A stretch of DNA of 64,000 bases from Streptomonospora litoralis (GTDB taxonomy: Bacteria; Actinomycetota; Actinomycetes; Streptosporangiales; Streptosporangiaceae): NCBI RefSeq assembly GCF_004323735.1, contig NZ_CP036455.1:2103101-2167100 (forward strand), read 5' to 3'. The position numbers and the translations under genes were made by a program. Below, in pieces: positions 45,642 to 54,718 of the stretch. Below the pieces are notes generated by a model that saw only the letters and a list, made by a program, of their open reading frames with translations, searched no databases and was not told the DNA's origin. The stretch's first letter is position 1, and each line of letters opens with the position of its first letter.

Positions 45642-46497
45642 TTCCACTCCTGCACAGCGACGGCGCGGCACCGGGACGGGCACCCATCGTCGCGACGCTT
45701 AATGTCCGCTCTGTCCCGAAGAAGCCGTGATTACCGCAAAATACCCGGAAGTTCAATCCGGGGTCTGCTTCGAGTCGCTCTGGTGACACCGTGGACGCGG
45801 ATTCCTCCAGCCGGAAGGTGCCGGCCCCACTCCTCGGTAGCGCGCATGGCGCCCGTGGACCGCCGCGCGCCTGGCCAGCTGCCCGGGAATTTGTGGGATA
45901 TTCACATATTCCGACCGTGTCCCCTGCAGAGGCGGAGATGGAGCCCCGCGGGCCCGCTTGCGTGCGGGCTCCCTCAGTCCTCGTGGGGGCCGCTCCTCCA
46001 CGGGTCCCGCGCAGCCTCGCGGCGGGATGCCCGGCGGCGTCACGCCGGCGGATTCGGGCAACCGCGTTCGCCCGCAGAACCGGTGCCCAGGGTGATCGGA
46101 AACGTGCAGGGGATCTGGGACCATTGGCATCCGAAGGCCACCTACGGCCGCACCCCGGGTCCTATGCTCGGAGGGCACGTGCACTCGGCCACCGGGTGGT
46201 GGCGTCTGCCGCTCGTGCGTCAGCGCTTCGGGCGCCCGCCCGGCGGCACCCGGGTTATCCGGTCATGAACAGGAAGGGAACTCTGTCGCCGAGACGTTTC
46301 CAGTGCAAGCGCGCCCCATGCGCCATGCGCTGCATTGCGTTACTGTCTTTTCCGTCCCGAATTGCGGGTGAAATGCCCTGTTCCGGCGGTCTTCACACCG
46401 CTTTGCCGCAGCGCGGCCACGCCGCTCTCCGCCGGCGCGGGAAATCCCCCTCGCTCGCCGCCGAGCCGGCGGGCACCGAATCACTGGAGGTCTCCTC
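45642..46497. other. 0.85 kb gap upstream of the methyltransferase/glycosyltransferase operon
   Basis: No convincing gene. A 272-aa plus-strand frame (45791-46609) is alanine/arginine/proline shadow that overlaps the methyltransferase start. AT-rich words occur at 45892-45909 (GGGATATTCACATATTCC, a near-palindrome). The stretch 46260-46400 is less GC-rich and may hold a promoter and a long 5' leader. Confidence 0.45.
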
Positions 46498-47532
46498 ATG
46501 CGGTCCCTGCGCTCCCTGCGTCCCCGCCGAAAGTATCTCGCGGCCGCTGCGCTGGTGGCCCTGGTCGGGTTGGCGGCGCTCGCGGCCCTTGCGGCGGTGG
46601 GGATGCTGAGCTGGGAGGGCGCCGTCCAACTGGCGGCACTGGGAGCAGTGGGCGGCGCCGTGGCGGCCAACGCGCTGCTCGCCGTGCGGCTGACCCGGCG
46701 GGTCGACGCCCTGGGCCGGCGGATCGACGACCAGGCGAAGCAGGTCACCGAAGCCATCGGCACCGACCGGCTGGAGATGATCAAGTCGCTGGACGCCACC
46801 CGCAACGAGCTAAAGCGGGTACGCGCGCAGACCCTTCCCGCCATGTCGGCGGAACTGGCCAAGGCGGTGAACCTGCAGGGACGCAACGACTACGAGCAGC
46901 AGGTCGCCTGGTCCGAGCTGCGCGACCACCTGGAACCCCCCGCCCCGTTCATGCCCTCGCTGCGCGGCTGGGCCGCCTCCCCCGACGTGATGCGGCTGCT
47001 CGTGCGCAGCGTGGAGAGGCACCGCCCCGAGCTGGTAGTCGAGTGCGGCAGCGGCGCCTCCAGCGTGTGGCTGGGCTACGCGCTGCGCCGCGCTGGCGGC
47101 GGGCGCCTGGTGGCGCTGGAGCACAGCGAGCGCTACGCCGAGCTGTCCCGCCAGCTGGTGCGCGACCACGGGCTGGAGGACGTCGTCGAGGTCCGCTACG
47201 CGCCGCTCGCCGACTGGAGCCCCGGCGGTGAAGGCGCAACGGGGGAGGACCCCCAGCCCTGGTACGACCTCGCCGCCGTGGAGGACCTCGACGGTATCGG
47301 GCTCGTGTTCATCGACGGCCCCCCGGAGGCCACCGCCCGCCAAGCGCGCTATCCCGCCCTGCCGGTGCTGATGCCCCGCTGCGCATCCGACGCCGTACTC
47401 ATCCTCGACGACGCCGCCCGCCCCGACGAGCGCAAGATGAGCAAGCGGTGGCTGCGGGACTTTCCCGAGCTCAGCGCCCACGAGGAGCAGGCCGAGAAGG
47501 GCGTGCGCGTCTTCTCCCGGAAAGCGCTGTGA
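46498..47532 (+). CDS. Membrane-anchored class I SAM methyltransferase
   Basis: A 344-aa protein from ATG 46498 (GGAGG upstream). Two N-terminal hydrophobic helices (LAAAALVALVGLAALAALAA and AVQLAALGAVGGAVAANALL), a coiled-coil-like stretch to about residue 110 (RVDALGRRIDDQAKQVTEAI), then a Methyltransf_24-type domain: LVVECGSGASSVWLGYALRR, LVALEHSERYAELSRQLV, IGLVFIDGPPEATARQARYP and VLILDDAARPDERKM. First gene of a translationally coupled operon with two glycosyltransferases, so it probably methylates a glycan or its lipid carrier at the membrane. Confidence 0.8.
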   Translation: MRSLRSLRPRRKYLAAAALVALVGLAALAALAAVGMLSWEGAVQLAALGAVGGAVAANALLAVRLTRRVDALGRRIDDQAKQVTEAIGTDRLEMIKSLDATRNELKRVRAQTLPAMSAELAKAVNLQGRNDYEQQVAWSELRDHLEPPAPFMPSLRGWAASPDVMRLLVRSVERHRPELVVECGSGASSVWLGYALRRAGGGRLVALEHSERYAELSRQLVRDHGLEDVVEVRYAPLADWSPGGEGATGEDPQPWYDLAAVEDLDGIGLVFIDGPPEATARQARYPALPVLMPRCASDAVLILDDAARPDERKMSKRWLRDFPELSAHEEQAEKGVRVFSRKAL

Positions 47533-49574
47533 GCGGGGGCGCGGCGCCCGTACTCAAGTCTGCGCTTGGCGTGCGCGGCGATTCGCCCGCCCTGGTCACC
47601 CACATCGGGCCGGGCGCCGGACGTGACCTGGCCGCCCTGCCGCTGCGCCCCGGTGACCGGCGCGTCGACCTGGAGCGCGTCGGGGCCCACGGCGGTGCGC
47701 TGCTGAAGGCGCCCGCGGACACCCGCCCGGGCGCCGGCGGACACGGCGACGACCGACCCGTCGGCCTGGTCGCCGTCGTCGCGGCGACTCTCGCCGACTT
47801 GCGGCGCGCCGTCGCCATGGCGGGCCGCCTGCCCCGCACCCACCACCTCGTCGCCGTCCTGACCGCCGCCTCCGGCCACCACGACCCCCCGCTGCCGTCG
47901 CCGCCCGGCCACGGCCAGTGGCGTGAACTGCAGGAGGCGCGCGTGCGCCGGCTCGACGACGGCGGCTGGGTCTGCGAGCTGTTCTTCCTGGAGCCCGTCG
48001 AGACCGGCCCCGCCCTGGACGCCGTCGCCTCCGGCGCGATCGGCCGCCGCCGCGGTCCGGCCGTGACCCCCGCCGTCGCGCTCAGCGGCCCCGACGCGGC
48101 CCCATGGGTCCCCGGCACGGTGCCGCCGGCGACCCCGAAACCCGAAGGCCCCGTCGAGCGCCGGCGCACCACACCCCTGGCCGACGTCGCTCTACGCGTG
48201 GGCACCCAGAAGCAGCCGCCGTGGGAGGACACCGAGGTGCCCACCCTGGAACGCACCTCCGGCGACGCGCTGAGCTGGGCCGGCATCAGCGGCCCGCAGG
48301 GCCCCGCGCGCATCCGGCGCGGAGGATTGGTCGAGGACGCCGCAACGCACCTGCCGCCGGTCGACGAGCGCGTCGTCAACCCGGTCGGCTTCGTCAGCGC
48401 CGCCGGGCGGCGCCTCGGCACGCTGGCCGCGCGCGGGGGACGGCCGGTGGTCGTCAGCGGCCGCCAGACCGTGGCGGAGCTGCCCGAATCCGGAGCCGTC
48501 AGCGAGGTCGACCTGGCGCGCCTGCGCAGTCTGCGCGGCATCCAGGTCGAGTGGTCGGGCTACAGCGGGCCGCTGCCGGTGCTGCGCGCCGTCATCGGCC
48601 TGGCGGCCGGGGGAGTGCCGGTCTTCGCCGAGGCGGTGCCCGGCTGGGCGGAGCCGCTGGGCGAGGAACTCGGCGCGCTGCTCACCTCGGTCTGCGCCGA
48701 GCACCTCGGCGATCGGCTGGACCGCGAGCGCTACAGCGTCGCGCTGCGCCGGTGCGCGCTGCGTACGCACGCCACCGCCGCGCGATGGCGTGAACTGGGG
48801 GCACAGGCCCAACTGGGGCCGCTGCCCGAGCCGCGGGTGTCGGTGCTGCTGTGCACCCGCCGCCCCGAACTGGTCGGGTTCGCCTTGGACCAGGTCGCCC
48901 GCCAGCGCGGAGTGGACCTGGAGGTCGTCCTGGCCCTGCACGGATTCGGCGCCGACGCCCCGGGGGTGGCCCGCGCGATCGACCGCTTCGCCGCCGGCGG
49001 GCGGGAGATCACCGTTTACGAGGCCGAGCGCGGCGAGGTCTTCGGCGCGGTCCTCAACCGCACGGCTGCGCGGGCCGCGGGGACCGTGATCGCCAAGTGG
49101 GACGACGACTTCTACGGCCCCCACCACCTGGCCGACCTCATGCTGGCCCGCACCTACGCCGCTGCGGACGTGGTGGGCTGCGGCCCGGAGTTCGTCTACC
49201 TGGAGGAGATCGACCGCACGGTGTGGCGGCCCGGCGAGTCCGAGCGGGCCGTCGGCTTGGTCTCGGGCGGCAGCCTGCTGACCGACCGGGTCGTCCTGGA
49301 GGAGTGCGGCTGGTTCCGCCGGCTGCCCCGCGCCGTGGACACCCAGTTGATGCTGGCCGTGGGCGCCGCGGGCGGACGGGTCTACCGGACGCACGCGCAC
49401 AACTATCTGGTGCGCCGCCGTTCGGCCGGGCACACCTGGACGGAGGACGACGCGTACTTTCTGCGTGACGCCCAGCGGCAGTGGCCGGGGCGGCGGCTCG
49501 CGGGACTCGCGGGGCGCGAGCCGGCCGGCGCGCCCGGCGCGGGCGCCTCGCAGAAGGAAGGAGAGACGGATTGA
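47529..49574 (+). CDS. Two-domain family 2 glycosyltransferase
   Basis: A 681-aa protein whose GTG overlaps the methyltransferase stop. From about residue 434 it is a GT-A glycosyltransferase: VSVLLCTRRPELVGFALDQV, the acceptor/metal motif KWDDDFYGPHH near 523, and VSGGSLLTDRVVLEECGWF. The first 430 residues are not recognised; they include a possible second, degenerate Rossmann/GT region (RPVVVSGRQTVAELPE, LRGIQVEWSGYSGPLPVLRA). Likely transfers sugars in teichoic-acid-like or capsular polymer synthesis, from context only. Confidence 0.75.
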   Translation: MSGGAAPVLKSALGVRGDSPALVTHIGPGAGRDLAALPLRPGDRRVDLERVGAHGGALLKAPADTRPGAGGHGDDRPVGLVAVVAATLADLRRAVAMAGRLPRTHHLVAVLTAASGHHDPPLPSPPGHGQWRELQEARVRRLDDGGWVCELFFLEPVETGPALDAVASGAIGRRRGPAVTPAVALSGPDAAPWVPGTVPPATPKPEGPVERRRTTPLADVALRVGTQKQPPWEDTEVPTLERTSGDALSWAGISGPQGPARIRRGGLVEDAATHLPPVDERVVNPVGFVSAAGRRLGTLAARGGRPVVVSGRQTVAELPESGAVSEVDLARLRSLRGIQVEWSGYSGPLPVLRAVIGLAAGGVPVFAEAVPGWAEPLGEELGALLTSVCAEHLGDRLDRERYSVALRRCALRTHATAARWRELGAQAQLGPLPEPRVSVLLCTRRPELVGFALDQVARQRGVDLEVVLALHGFGADAPGVARAIDRFAAGGREITVYEAERGEVFGAVLNRTAARAAGTVIAKWDDDFYGPHHLADLMLARTYAAADVVGCGPEFVYLEEIDRTVWRPGESERAVGLVSGGSLLTDRVVLEECGWFRRLPRAVDTQLMLAVGAAGGRVYRTHAHNYLVRRRSAGHTWTEDDAYFLRDAQRQWPGRRLAGLAGREPAGAPGAGASQKEGETD

Positions 49575-51208
49575 CGATCGTCGACGACGGCGCCGCGGAG
49601 GGCCCCGAGGAGGCGGCCGGCATCCGCGCGCAGGAGTCCGCGGCCCCGCCCCGGCCCTGGATCCGCCGCAACGATTACACGGACCTGCAGGTGCCCGCGC
49701 TCGGCGCCTGGGAGCCCCGCCTGGACGTGAGCGTGGTCGTCCCCGCCCACGGGCACCAGGACAAGCTCGACCTGGTGCTGGCCGCGCTGGCCGCGCAGAG
49801 TTATCCCGGACACCTCATGGAGGTGGTCGTCGTCGACGACGGCAGCACGCCGCCGCTGCGCATGCCCGAGGTGCGTCCCGAGAACGCCCGGCTGATCACG
49901 GCCGACGACGGGGGATGGGGCTCGGCACACGCGGTCAACTGCGGTGTCGCCGCCTCCGAGGGGGCGGTGGTGCTGCGTCTGGACGCCGACATGCTCGTGT
50001 ACCGGGACCACGTCGAATCGCAGCTGCGCTGGCACCACCTCGCCGACTACGCCGCGGTGCTCGGGCACAAGCTGTTCGTCCCCTTCACCCCCGGCGAGCC
50101 GAGCGCCGAGGAGGTCCACGCCGCCGTCGCCGCGGGGCGGACGGCCGACCTGTTCGACGCCGCCGCGGCCGAGCGGCACTGGATCGAGAGAATCATCGAC
50201 CGCACCGAGGCGCTGACGGCCGCCGACCACCTGGCCTACCGGGTGTTCATCGGCGCCACCGGATCGCTGCACCGCACCCTGTTCGACGAGGCCGGGGGAC
50301 TGGCGGGCGAACTCGTGCTGGGCGGCGACTCCGAGTTCGCCTACCGCCTCGCCCAGACCGGTGCCGTGTTCGTGCCCGACTCCGAATCCAGCAGCTGGCA
50401 CCTCGGACGCACCCAGATGCAGACCCGGCGCGAGGCCGGCGCCCGGTACCGCCACCCCTACGTCGCCGCGCGCGTGCCGGACTTCGAGAACCGGCGCAAG
50501 CAGGGTCCGCGGCAGTGGATGGTGCCCTACGTCGACGTGGTGGTCGACGTGACCGGGGTATCGCTGGAGGACGCCGACACCACGGTGGCCGCGCTGCTGG
50601 GCGGCGGCACCGCCGATGTGCGGGTCACGCTGCTGGGCCCGTGGTCGAAGCTGACCGAGGAGCGCCGCTCGCCGCTGGAGGAGGAGCTGCTGGATCTGCG
50701 GCTGATCCGCGAGACCTTCCGGGGTGAGAGCCGGGTGGTCTTCGCCGACGCCGAGCCCCAACGCGACCCGAACGTGCCCTTCCGGCTGGTGATGCCCGCC
50801 GGAGTCCACCCGACGCGGAGCTTCCTGGAGCGCATCACCCAGGCCGCGAACAGGAATTCGGCGGGGCTGCTGCGGGTCACGGCGCCCGGGGTGGCCGCGC
50901 ACGGTCCGGGTTCGATGCGGTTGGAGCGCACCGCGGCCTTCGCCCGGGCACGCAGGCTGGGCGCCGGCGGAGAAGGGCTCGACGACGCCATCGACCGGCT
51001 GTGGGGCCAGCACTGGATCGGCGGTCAGGGGCTCTTCGTCGAAGGCGAGGACGACGCGGACGCAGTGCCGCACGACTGGCGGGGGCGGCTGCGCAAGGCC
51101 GAGGAGGAGGCGGCGGCCCAGCGGGCGCGGGCCGACCGCCTGGAACGGCGGTTGCGCTGGCTCGGTCGCGGGCTGCCGCGGCGGCTGGCCGACCGGTTGA
51201 CCCGCTGA
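49571..51208 (+). CDS. Family 2 glycosyltransferase
   Basis: A 545-aa protein starting at TTG 49571, which overlaps the previous stop and follows GAAGGAAGGAG. GT-A motifs: LDVSVVVPAHGHQDKLDLVL (near 53), VVVVDDGSTPP, VLRLDADMLVYRD (DxD, near 137) and GGDSEFAYRLAQTG (near 252). The last 45 residues form an arginine/glutamate-rich coiled coil ending in LGRGLPRRLADRLTR, perhaps membrane- or partner-binding. Third gene of the coupled operon. Confidence 0.8.
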   Translation: MTIVDDGAAEGPEEAAGIRAQESAAPPRPWIRRNDYTDLQVPALGAWEPRLDVSVVVPAHGHQDKLDLVLAALAAQSYPGHLMEVVVVDDGSTPPLRMPEVRPENARLITADDGGWGSAHAVNCGVAASEGAVVLRLDADMLVYRDHVESQLRWHHLADYAAVLGHKLFVPFTPGEPSAEEVHAAVAAGRTADLFDAAAAERHWIERIIDRTEALTAADHLAYRVFIGATGSLHRTLFDEAGGLAGELVLGGDSEFAYRLAQTGAVFVPDSESSSWHLGRTQMQTRREAGARYRHPYVAARVPDFENRRKQGPRQWMVPYVDVVVDVTGVSLEDADTTVAALLGGGTADVRVTLLGPWSKLTEERRSPLEEELLDLRLIRETFRGESRVVFADAEPQRDPNVPFRLVMPAGVHPTRSFLERITQAANRNSAGLLRVTAPGVAAHGPGSMRLERTAAFARARRLGAGGEGLDDAIDRLWGQHWIGGQGLFVEGEDDADAVPHDWRGRLRKAEEEAAAQRARADRLERRLRWLGRGLPRRLADRLTR

Positions 51209-51209
51209 T

Positions 51210-51234
51210 CCCGCCCCGGTTCGGCCGGGGCGGG
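51210..51234. terminator. Convergent terminator between glycosyltransferase and MaoC genes
   Basis: CCCGCCCCGG (51210-51219) and CCGGGGCGGG (51225-51234) make a perfect 10-bp stem with a TTCGG-type loop right after the glycosyltransferase stop. Confidence 0.7.
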
Positions 51235-51256
51235 AGGCCCTCGCGGGCGGCGGGCA

Positions 51257-51712
51257 TCAGGGCACGATGAGGCTGAGCCCCTCCGCGGCGAGCGCGTCGC
51301 GCTCCTCGCCCTCGATCTCGACGGTGTGCCGGAAGGTCAGCAGCATCCCGTTCTTGGTCTCGCGGGCGTCGGCGAGTTCGATGCCGTCGCGCACCCGCGC
51401 GCCCGAACGCACCGGCTGCAGGAAGCGGACGCGGTTCAGGCCGTAGTTGATCGCCATCGTGGGCGCCTTCTCCAGCCGCCACACCTGCGGGCTGAAGGCC
51501 GACAGCAGGGACAGGGTGAGGAACCCGTGGGCGATGGTCCCGCCGAACGGGCCCTGCTCGGCCTTCTCGCGGTCGACGTGGATCCACTGGTGGTCGCCGG
51601 TCGCGTCGGCGAACTTGTCGATGGATTCCTGGGTGACGGTGTGCCAGTCGCTGTAGCCGAGGTGCTCGCCCTTGGCGGCGACGAGTTCGGCGAGGTCGGT
51701 GAAGGTCCGCAT
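51257..51712 (-). CDS. MaoC-like (R)-specific dehydratase
   Basis: A 151-aa single hot-dog domain. The hydratase dyad is in FADATGDHQWIHVD and GTIAHGFLTLSLL. RFLQPVRSGARVRDGIEL continues the fold. Enzymes of this type hydrate enoyl-CoA or act as NodN-like proteins. Monocistronic, with a TetR-type operator in its upstream region (51762-51775), which suggests control by a fatty-acid or acyl-CoA responsive repressor. Confidence 0.85.
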   Translation of the reverse strand: MRTFTDLAELVAAKGEHLGYSDWHTVTQESIDKFADATGDHQWIHVDREKAEQGPFGGTIAHGFLTLSLLSAFSPQVWRLEKAPTMAINYGLNRVRFLQPVRSGARVRDGIELADARETKNGMLLTFRHTVEIEGEERDALAAEGLSLIVP

Positions 51713-51754
51713 GTTCGTGTCGACTCCTTAGCCCAACGGAAGACTGCTCAGACT

Positions 51755-51840
51755 CTAGCGAACCGACCGTTCGGTATGGGAGGGGGAGGCCGGCAGCGGT
51801 CCCGGCTTCCGGGAATAGCAGCCGCGGCCCGTGGGGACCG
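51755..51840 (-). repeat. Direct repeat unit 1 containing a TetR-type operator
   Basis: Starts CTAGCGAACCGACCGTTCGG, ends CCGCGGCCCGTGGGGACCG. The inner ACCGA-CCGT-TCGGT (51762-51775) is a perfect 5+5 inverted repeat. A second, about 80-bp, unit lies at 51987-52068. On the minus strand TAGAGT (51751-51756) could be the maoC -10 hexamer, placing the operator just upstream. Confidence 0.6.
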
Positions 51841-51844
51841 TCCG

Positions 51845-51898
51845 CTCGGCGGCAAGCCGGCTTGCTCGCTGGGCGATCTGCGCCCCATTGCCGCAACT
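51845..51898 (+). repeat. Dispersed 54-bp repeat, copy C
   Basis: Begins CTCGGCGGCAAGCCGGCTTG and ends CGCCCCATTGCCGCAACT. It lies between the two direct repeat units of this gap. Confidence 0.7.
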
Positions 51899-51986
51899 CC
51901 TGCTGTGGCCGGTTCGCACGCGGTCCCCGAGGGGTATCTGTGCGGCACACCGATGACGACAGGATGAAAACGCCCACTGCCCAGGT

Positions 51987-52068
51987 CTAGCGAACCGACC
52001 GCTCGGTATGTAAGGGGGGGTCGACGGCCCCTGAGCCCGGGAACAGCGGCCGCGGCCCGTGCGGACCG
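51987..52068 (-). repeat. Direct repeat unit 2 containing a TetR-type operator
   Basis: Starts CTAGCGAACCGACCGCTCGG, ends CCGCGGCCCGTGCGGACCG; operator ACCGA-CCGC-TCGGT at 51994-52007, 232 bp from that of unit 1. Lies 8 bases past the stop of the glycosidase gene, so it is not obviously in a promoter. Confidence 0.6.
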
Positions 52069-52076
52069 CCGGACGC

Positions 52077-54221
52077 TCAACCGGCCGGTGCGGCGAAGGC
52101 ACGCAGGTCGTCGAAGACCACCCGGCCGCGGTACTGCCGCGCCGAACGGGTCTCGACCAGGTAGACGCGTTCGACCGCGACCGGGTGGGCGACTCCCTCC
52201 GGCACGTCGATCTCGGCCGTGCGCCAGCCCTGCCAGTCCACCCGCTCGCCGTAGCAGGAGTGGCGCCGACCCTCGGCGTCGGTCACCGCCAGCGCCACCA
52301 GCGCGCCGCCGCCGTCGCCGCGCACGCGCACGCTGAACCCGAACGCCGTCCCGCCCACCTGCAGCGGCGCGGGCGCCGCGGCGTAGGCGGCCCGGCTGCG
52401 CCGCTGGGCGGTGAAGTCGTAGTCCAACGCGAGCCCGCGGCCGCTGTACCCCTCTGCCGGGGCGACCTCCGCCGAGGCGGCGCGGTAGGTCTCCGCGCGC
52501 CAGGATGCGGCGTCGTCGAAGTCGGCCAGGCGCACGCTCCGCGAGCCGATGCGCAGCGGGACGGCGACGCTGCGCCCGCCCGCCTCCACGGTGACGGTGC
52601 CCGTGCCCGACTCGGCGGTGGGCTCGACCAGCAGGCTGCCGTCGCCGCGGCGGGTGACGGCGGCCAAATCGGGCTCCACGGACACCGCCGCGTCGGCGGG
52701 CTCGATCGGCGCGCGGGTGCCGTCCGGGGCCACGCCGTCGACGACGAAGCGGCGGCCCCCGGAGGCGCCGGCGAACGCGAGCGCGTCCGGTTCGGTCTCC
52801 AGGCGGGCCGGGCCCGGCAGCACCCGCATCCCGGCCGCGCCCCGCGCGCCGCCGGTGCGCGCGGTGACCCGGGCCTCGCCGGGCGCGCCCGCCCGGAAGA
52901 CCCCGCTGTCGACGGTGCCGCCCTCGGCCGCCCACGTCAGGCCGGACTCCGGGGCGGGGCCGTGCGCGGAGTCGTAGGCGCGGGCCGTGAGCGCCCGGCT
53001 GAGGCCGGAGAACACCCGGTGGGGATCGGGGCGCGGGGACAGCGCCGAGCCGCGCTCGGGCCGCGCCCCCAGCCTCGGCCGCACCCACACCCCGCGCGCC
53101 GTGCCGTCGCCCGCGGGCACGTGTACCGCGAGCCCGTTGGGCACCGCGCGCTCGGGCCCGCCGGTGCGGTTGCGGATCACGGGCCGTTCGGTGCCGGGTT
53201 CGCGGGCGAGCAGGGTGGCCGAGCCCCCGCCGTCGAACTCCAGCGCGTCGTGGGCACCGGCCCGGCGCAGCCGCTCGGCGGTCTCCTGCAGGGTCGCCCC
53301 GCGGGTTCCCGGTGCGCGGCCGTCGGCGACCAGCAGGAACATCCGCCGCCCGGTGCGGGAGAACCCGATGGCGCTGCGCGGATGGCGCGCGCCGTCGTCG
53401 GCGCCGGTCACCTCGCCGTCGCGCAGCAGCACGTGCCTGCCGCCCACCGCGGTCCGCGGCCGGAAGCCGCCGGCGCGCAGCGTGTAGTCCAGAGCGACCG
53501 CGGCGCCGACGGGGACCTCCGCCAGGCGCTCGGCGGCCGCGCCGCGGCCCAGCAGCACCCGCGTTCCGGGCTCGATCGGCCCGCTGCCCGCCGAATCGCG
53601 GACGCTGCGCACGGTCTGCTCGCCGATCACCAGTTCGGTGACCGGTCCCGAGCCGGCGGCGCGCCCGCGCGGGTGGCCGCCCCAGGCCGGGGTGAAGACG
53701 CCGGTGCCGTCGACGGGGACGCGGTGGCTGTTCAGCCGGTCGACGGCCACATCGGCGCCGGGCAGGTCCGCGGTGCCGGAGAACGAGGCGCGGTGGATGC
53801 CGCCGCGGCCCGAGGGGTCGATGGCCGCGACGTGGCGGTGGCCTGCGGTGGGGGATTTGAGCAGGGTGCCGCCGCGCACGGCCGCACCCAGCGGGGCACC
53901 CGAGGCGCCGGAGTCGAAGAAGTCGCCGTTGACGGCGGCGACGGTGCCCCCGGGCGCGCGCAGCCGCGCCAGGGGAGCGGGGTCGGTGAGGCTTTCGCCG
54001 CCCAGGTAGCTCACCGCCGCGGGGCCGTCCAGGTCGACGCTGAGCATGCTGAAGCGACGGGTGCCGTCGTCGCCGGCGGCCCGCGACGAGGAGAGGGCGA
54101 CGCCGGGGGCGACGGGGACCTCCCGACCGGTGTGCGCGGTCCCGGCCGCGGCAGCACCCGGGGTGATCAGCCACAGCGTCGGAACCAGGGCGAGGGCCGC
54201 TGCTGCGGCGCGGCGGAACAC
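52077..54221 (-). CDS. Secreted phosphodiester glycosidase family protein (NAGPA domain)
   Basis: A 714-aa exported protein. GTG 54221 with CGGAGG upstream gives a clean signal peptide, VFRRAAAAALALVPTLWLIT to AAAAG; ATG 54293 is a less likely start. The NAGPA-type catalytic domain (about 40-375) shows AAVNGDFFDSGASGAPLGAA, RHPRSAIGFSRTGRRMFLLV and ALEFDGGGSATLLAR. Residues about 400-560 look like Ig/invasin-type beta repeats and the C-terminal 150 residues like a carbohydrate-binding jelly roll (FDDAASWRAETYR to GRVVFDDLRAFAAP). It probably cleaves sugar-phosphate linkages in cell wall or extracellular glycans. Confidence 0.85.
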   Translation of the reverse strand: MFRRAAAAALALVPTLWLITPGAAAAGTAHTGREVPVAPGVALSSSRAAGDDGTRRFSMLSVDLDGPAAVSYLGGESLTDPAPLARLRAPGGTVAAVNGDFFDSGASGAPLGAAVRGGTLLKSPTAGHRHVAAIDPSGRGGIHRASFSGTADLPGADVAVDRLNSHRVPVDGTGVFTPAWGGHPRGRAAGSGPVTELVIGEQTVRSVRDSAGSGPIEPGTRVLLGRGAAAERLAEVPVGAAVALDYTLRAGGFRPRTAVGGRHVLLRDGEVTGADDGARHPRSAIGFSRTGRRMFLLVADGRAPGTRGATLQETAERLRRAGAHDALEFDGGGSATLLAREPGTERPVIRNRTGGPERAVPNGLAVHVPAGDGTARGVWVRPRLGARPERGSALSPRPDPHRVFSGLSRALTARAYDSAHGPAPESGLTWAAEGGTVDSGVFRAGAPGEARVTARTGGARGAAGMRVLPGPARLETEPDALAFAGASGGRRFVVDGVAPDGTRAPIEPADAAVSVEPDLAAVTRRGDGSLLVEPTAESGTGTVTVEAGGRSVAVPLRIGSRSVRLADFDDAASWRAETYRAASAEVAPAEGYSGRGLALDYDFTAQRRSRAAYAAAPAPLQVGGTAFGFSVRVRGDGGGALVALAVTDAEGRRHSCYGERVDWQGWRTAEIDVPEGVAHPVAVERVYLVETRSARQYRGRVVFDDLRAFAAPAG

Positions 54222-54718
54222 GGCGGGGACCTCCGGGGCGAACGGGGCGGGTGGCGGCGCACGGCCGGGACAGCCGGGAATCCGGCCTGTCACCCGGAGT
54301 AATATATCGAACGCGCATTGTCACCGGAGGGCGACGCGTCCGATGCGCACGGCGACCGTCGGAACGCGGCCGATCAGCGACGCGTACAGCGAAGCGAGCC
54401 GCCCCGGTCGCAACCGGGGGTCGCAGTGTGCTCGGCAGGTCCGCCACCGCCCGGCCCCCCGCGGGCGACGAGGGACGCGTGGGTGCCGTGGAATTCGCCT
54501 TCAGCGAGGGGCGGCGCACGCGCGGCCGCGCAGGAGGCGCGGAGCGGTGTGCCCGGCGCCGGCGGCCGCCCGTCTCGACGCCTGCCGACCGAGGGGCAAC
54601 GGGCGAGGCTCGCCGGTGCGCGACCGGCAGCGGCAGCGGCCGCCGGACCCCTCTGCCGGGTCCGCCGCCTTCGGCCCGCCGACCGCACGCAGTGGTGGCC
54701 CGCCGCGGCCGTCGCTCC
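54222..54718. other. 0.5 kb gap without a gene
   Basis: Only arginine/proline shadow frames. An AT-rich word near 54299 (GTAATATATCGA) is the likely glycosidase promoter (minus strand). The right half holds nothing recognisable. Confidence 0.45.

Noticed and set aside
45791-46609. 272-aa plus-strand frame before the methyltransferase
   Set aside because: Low-complexity composition and overlap with a methyltransferase start that has a good ribosome site.
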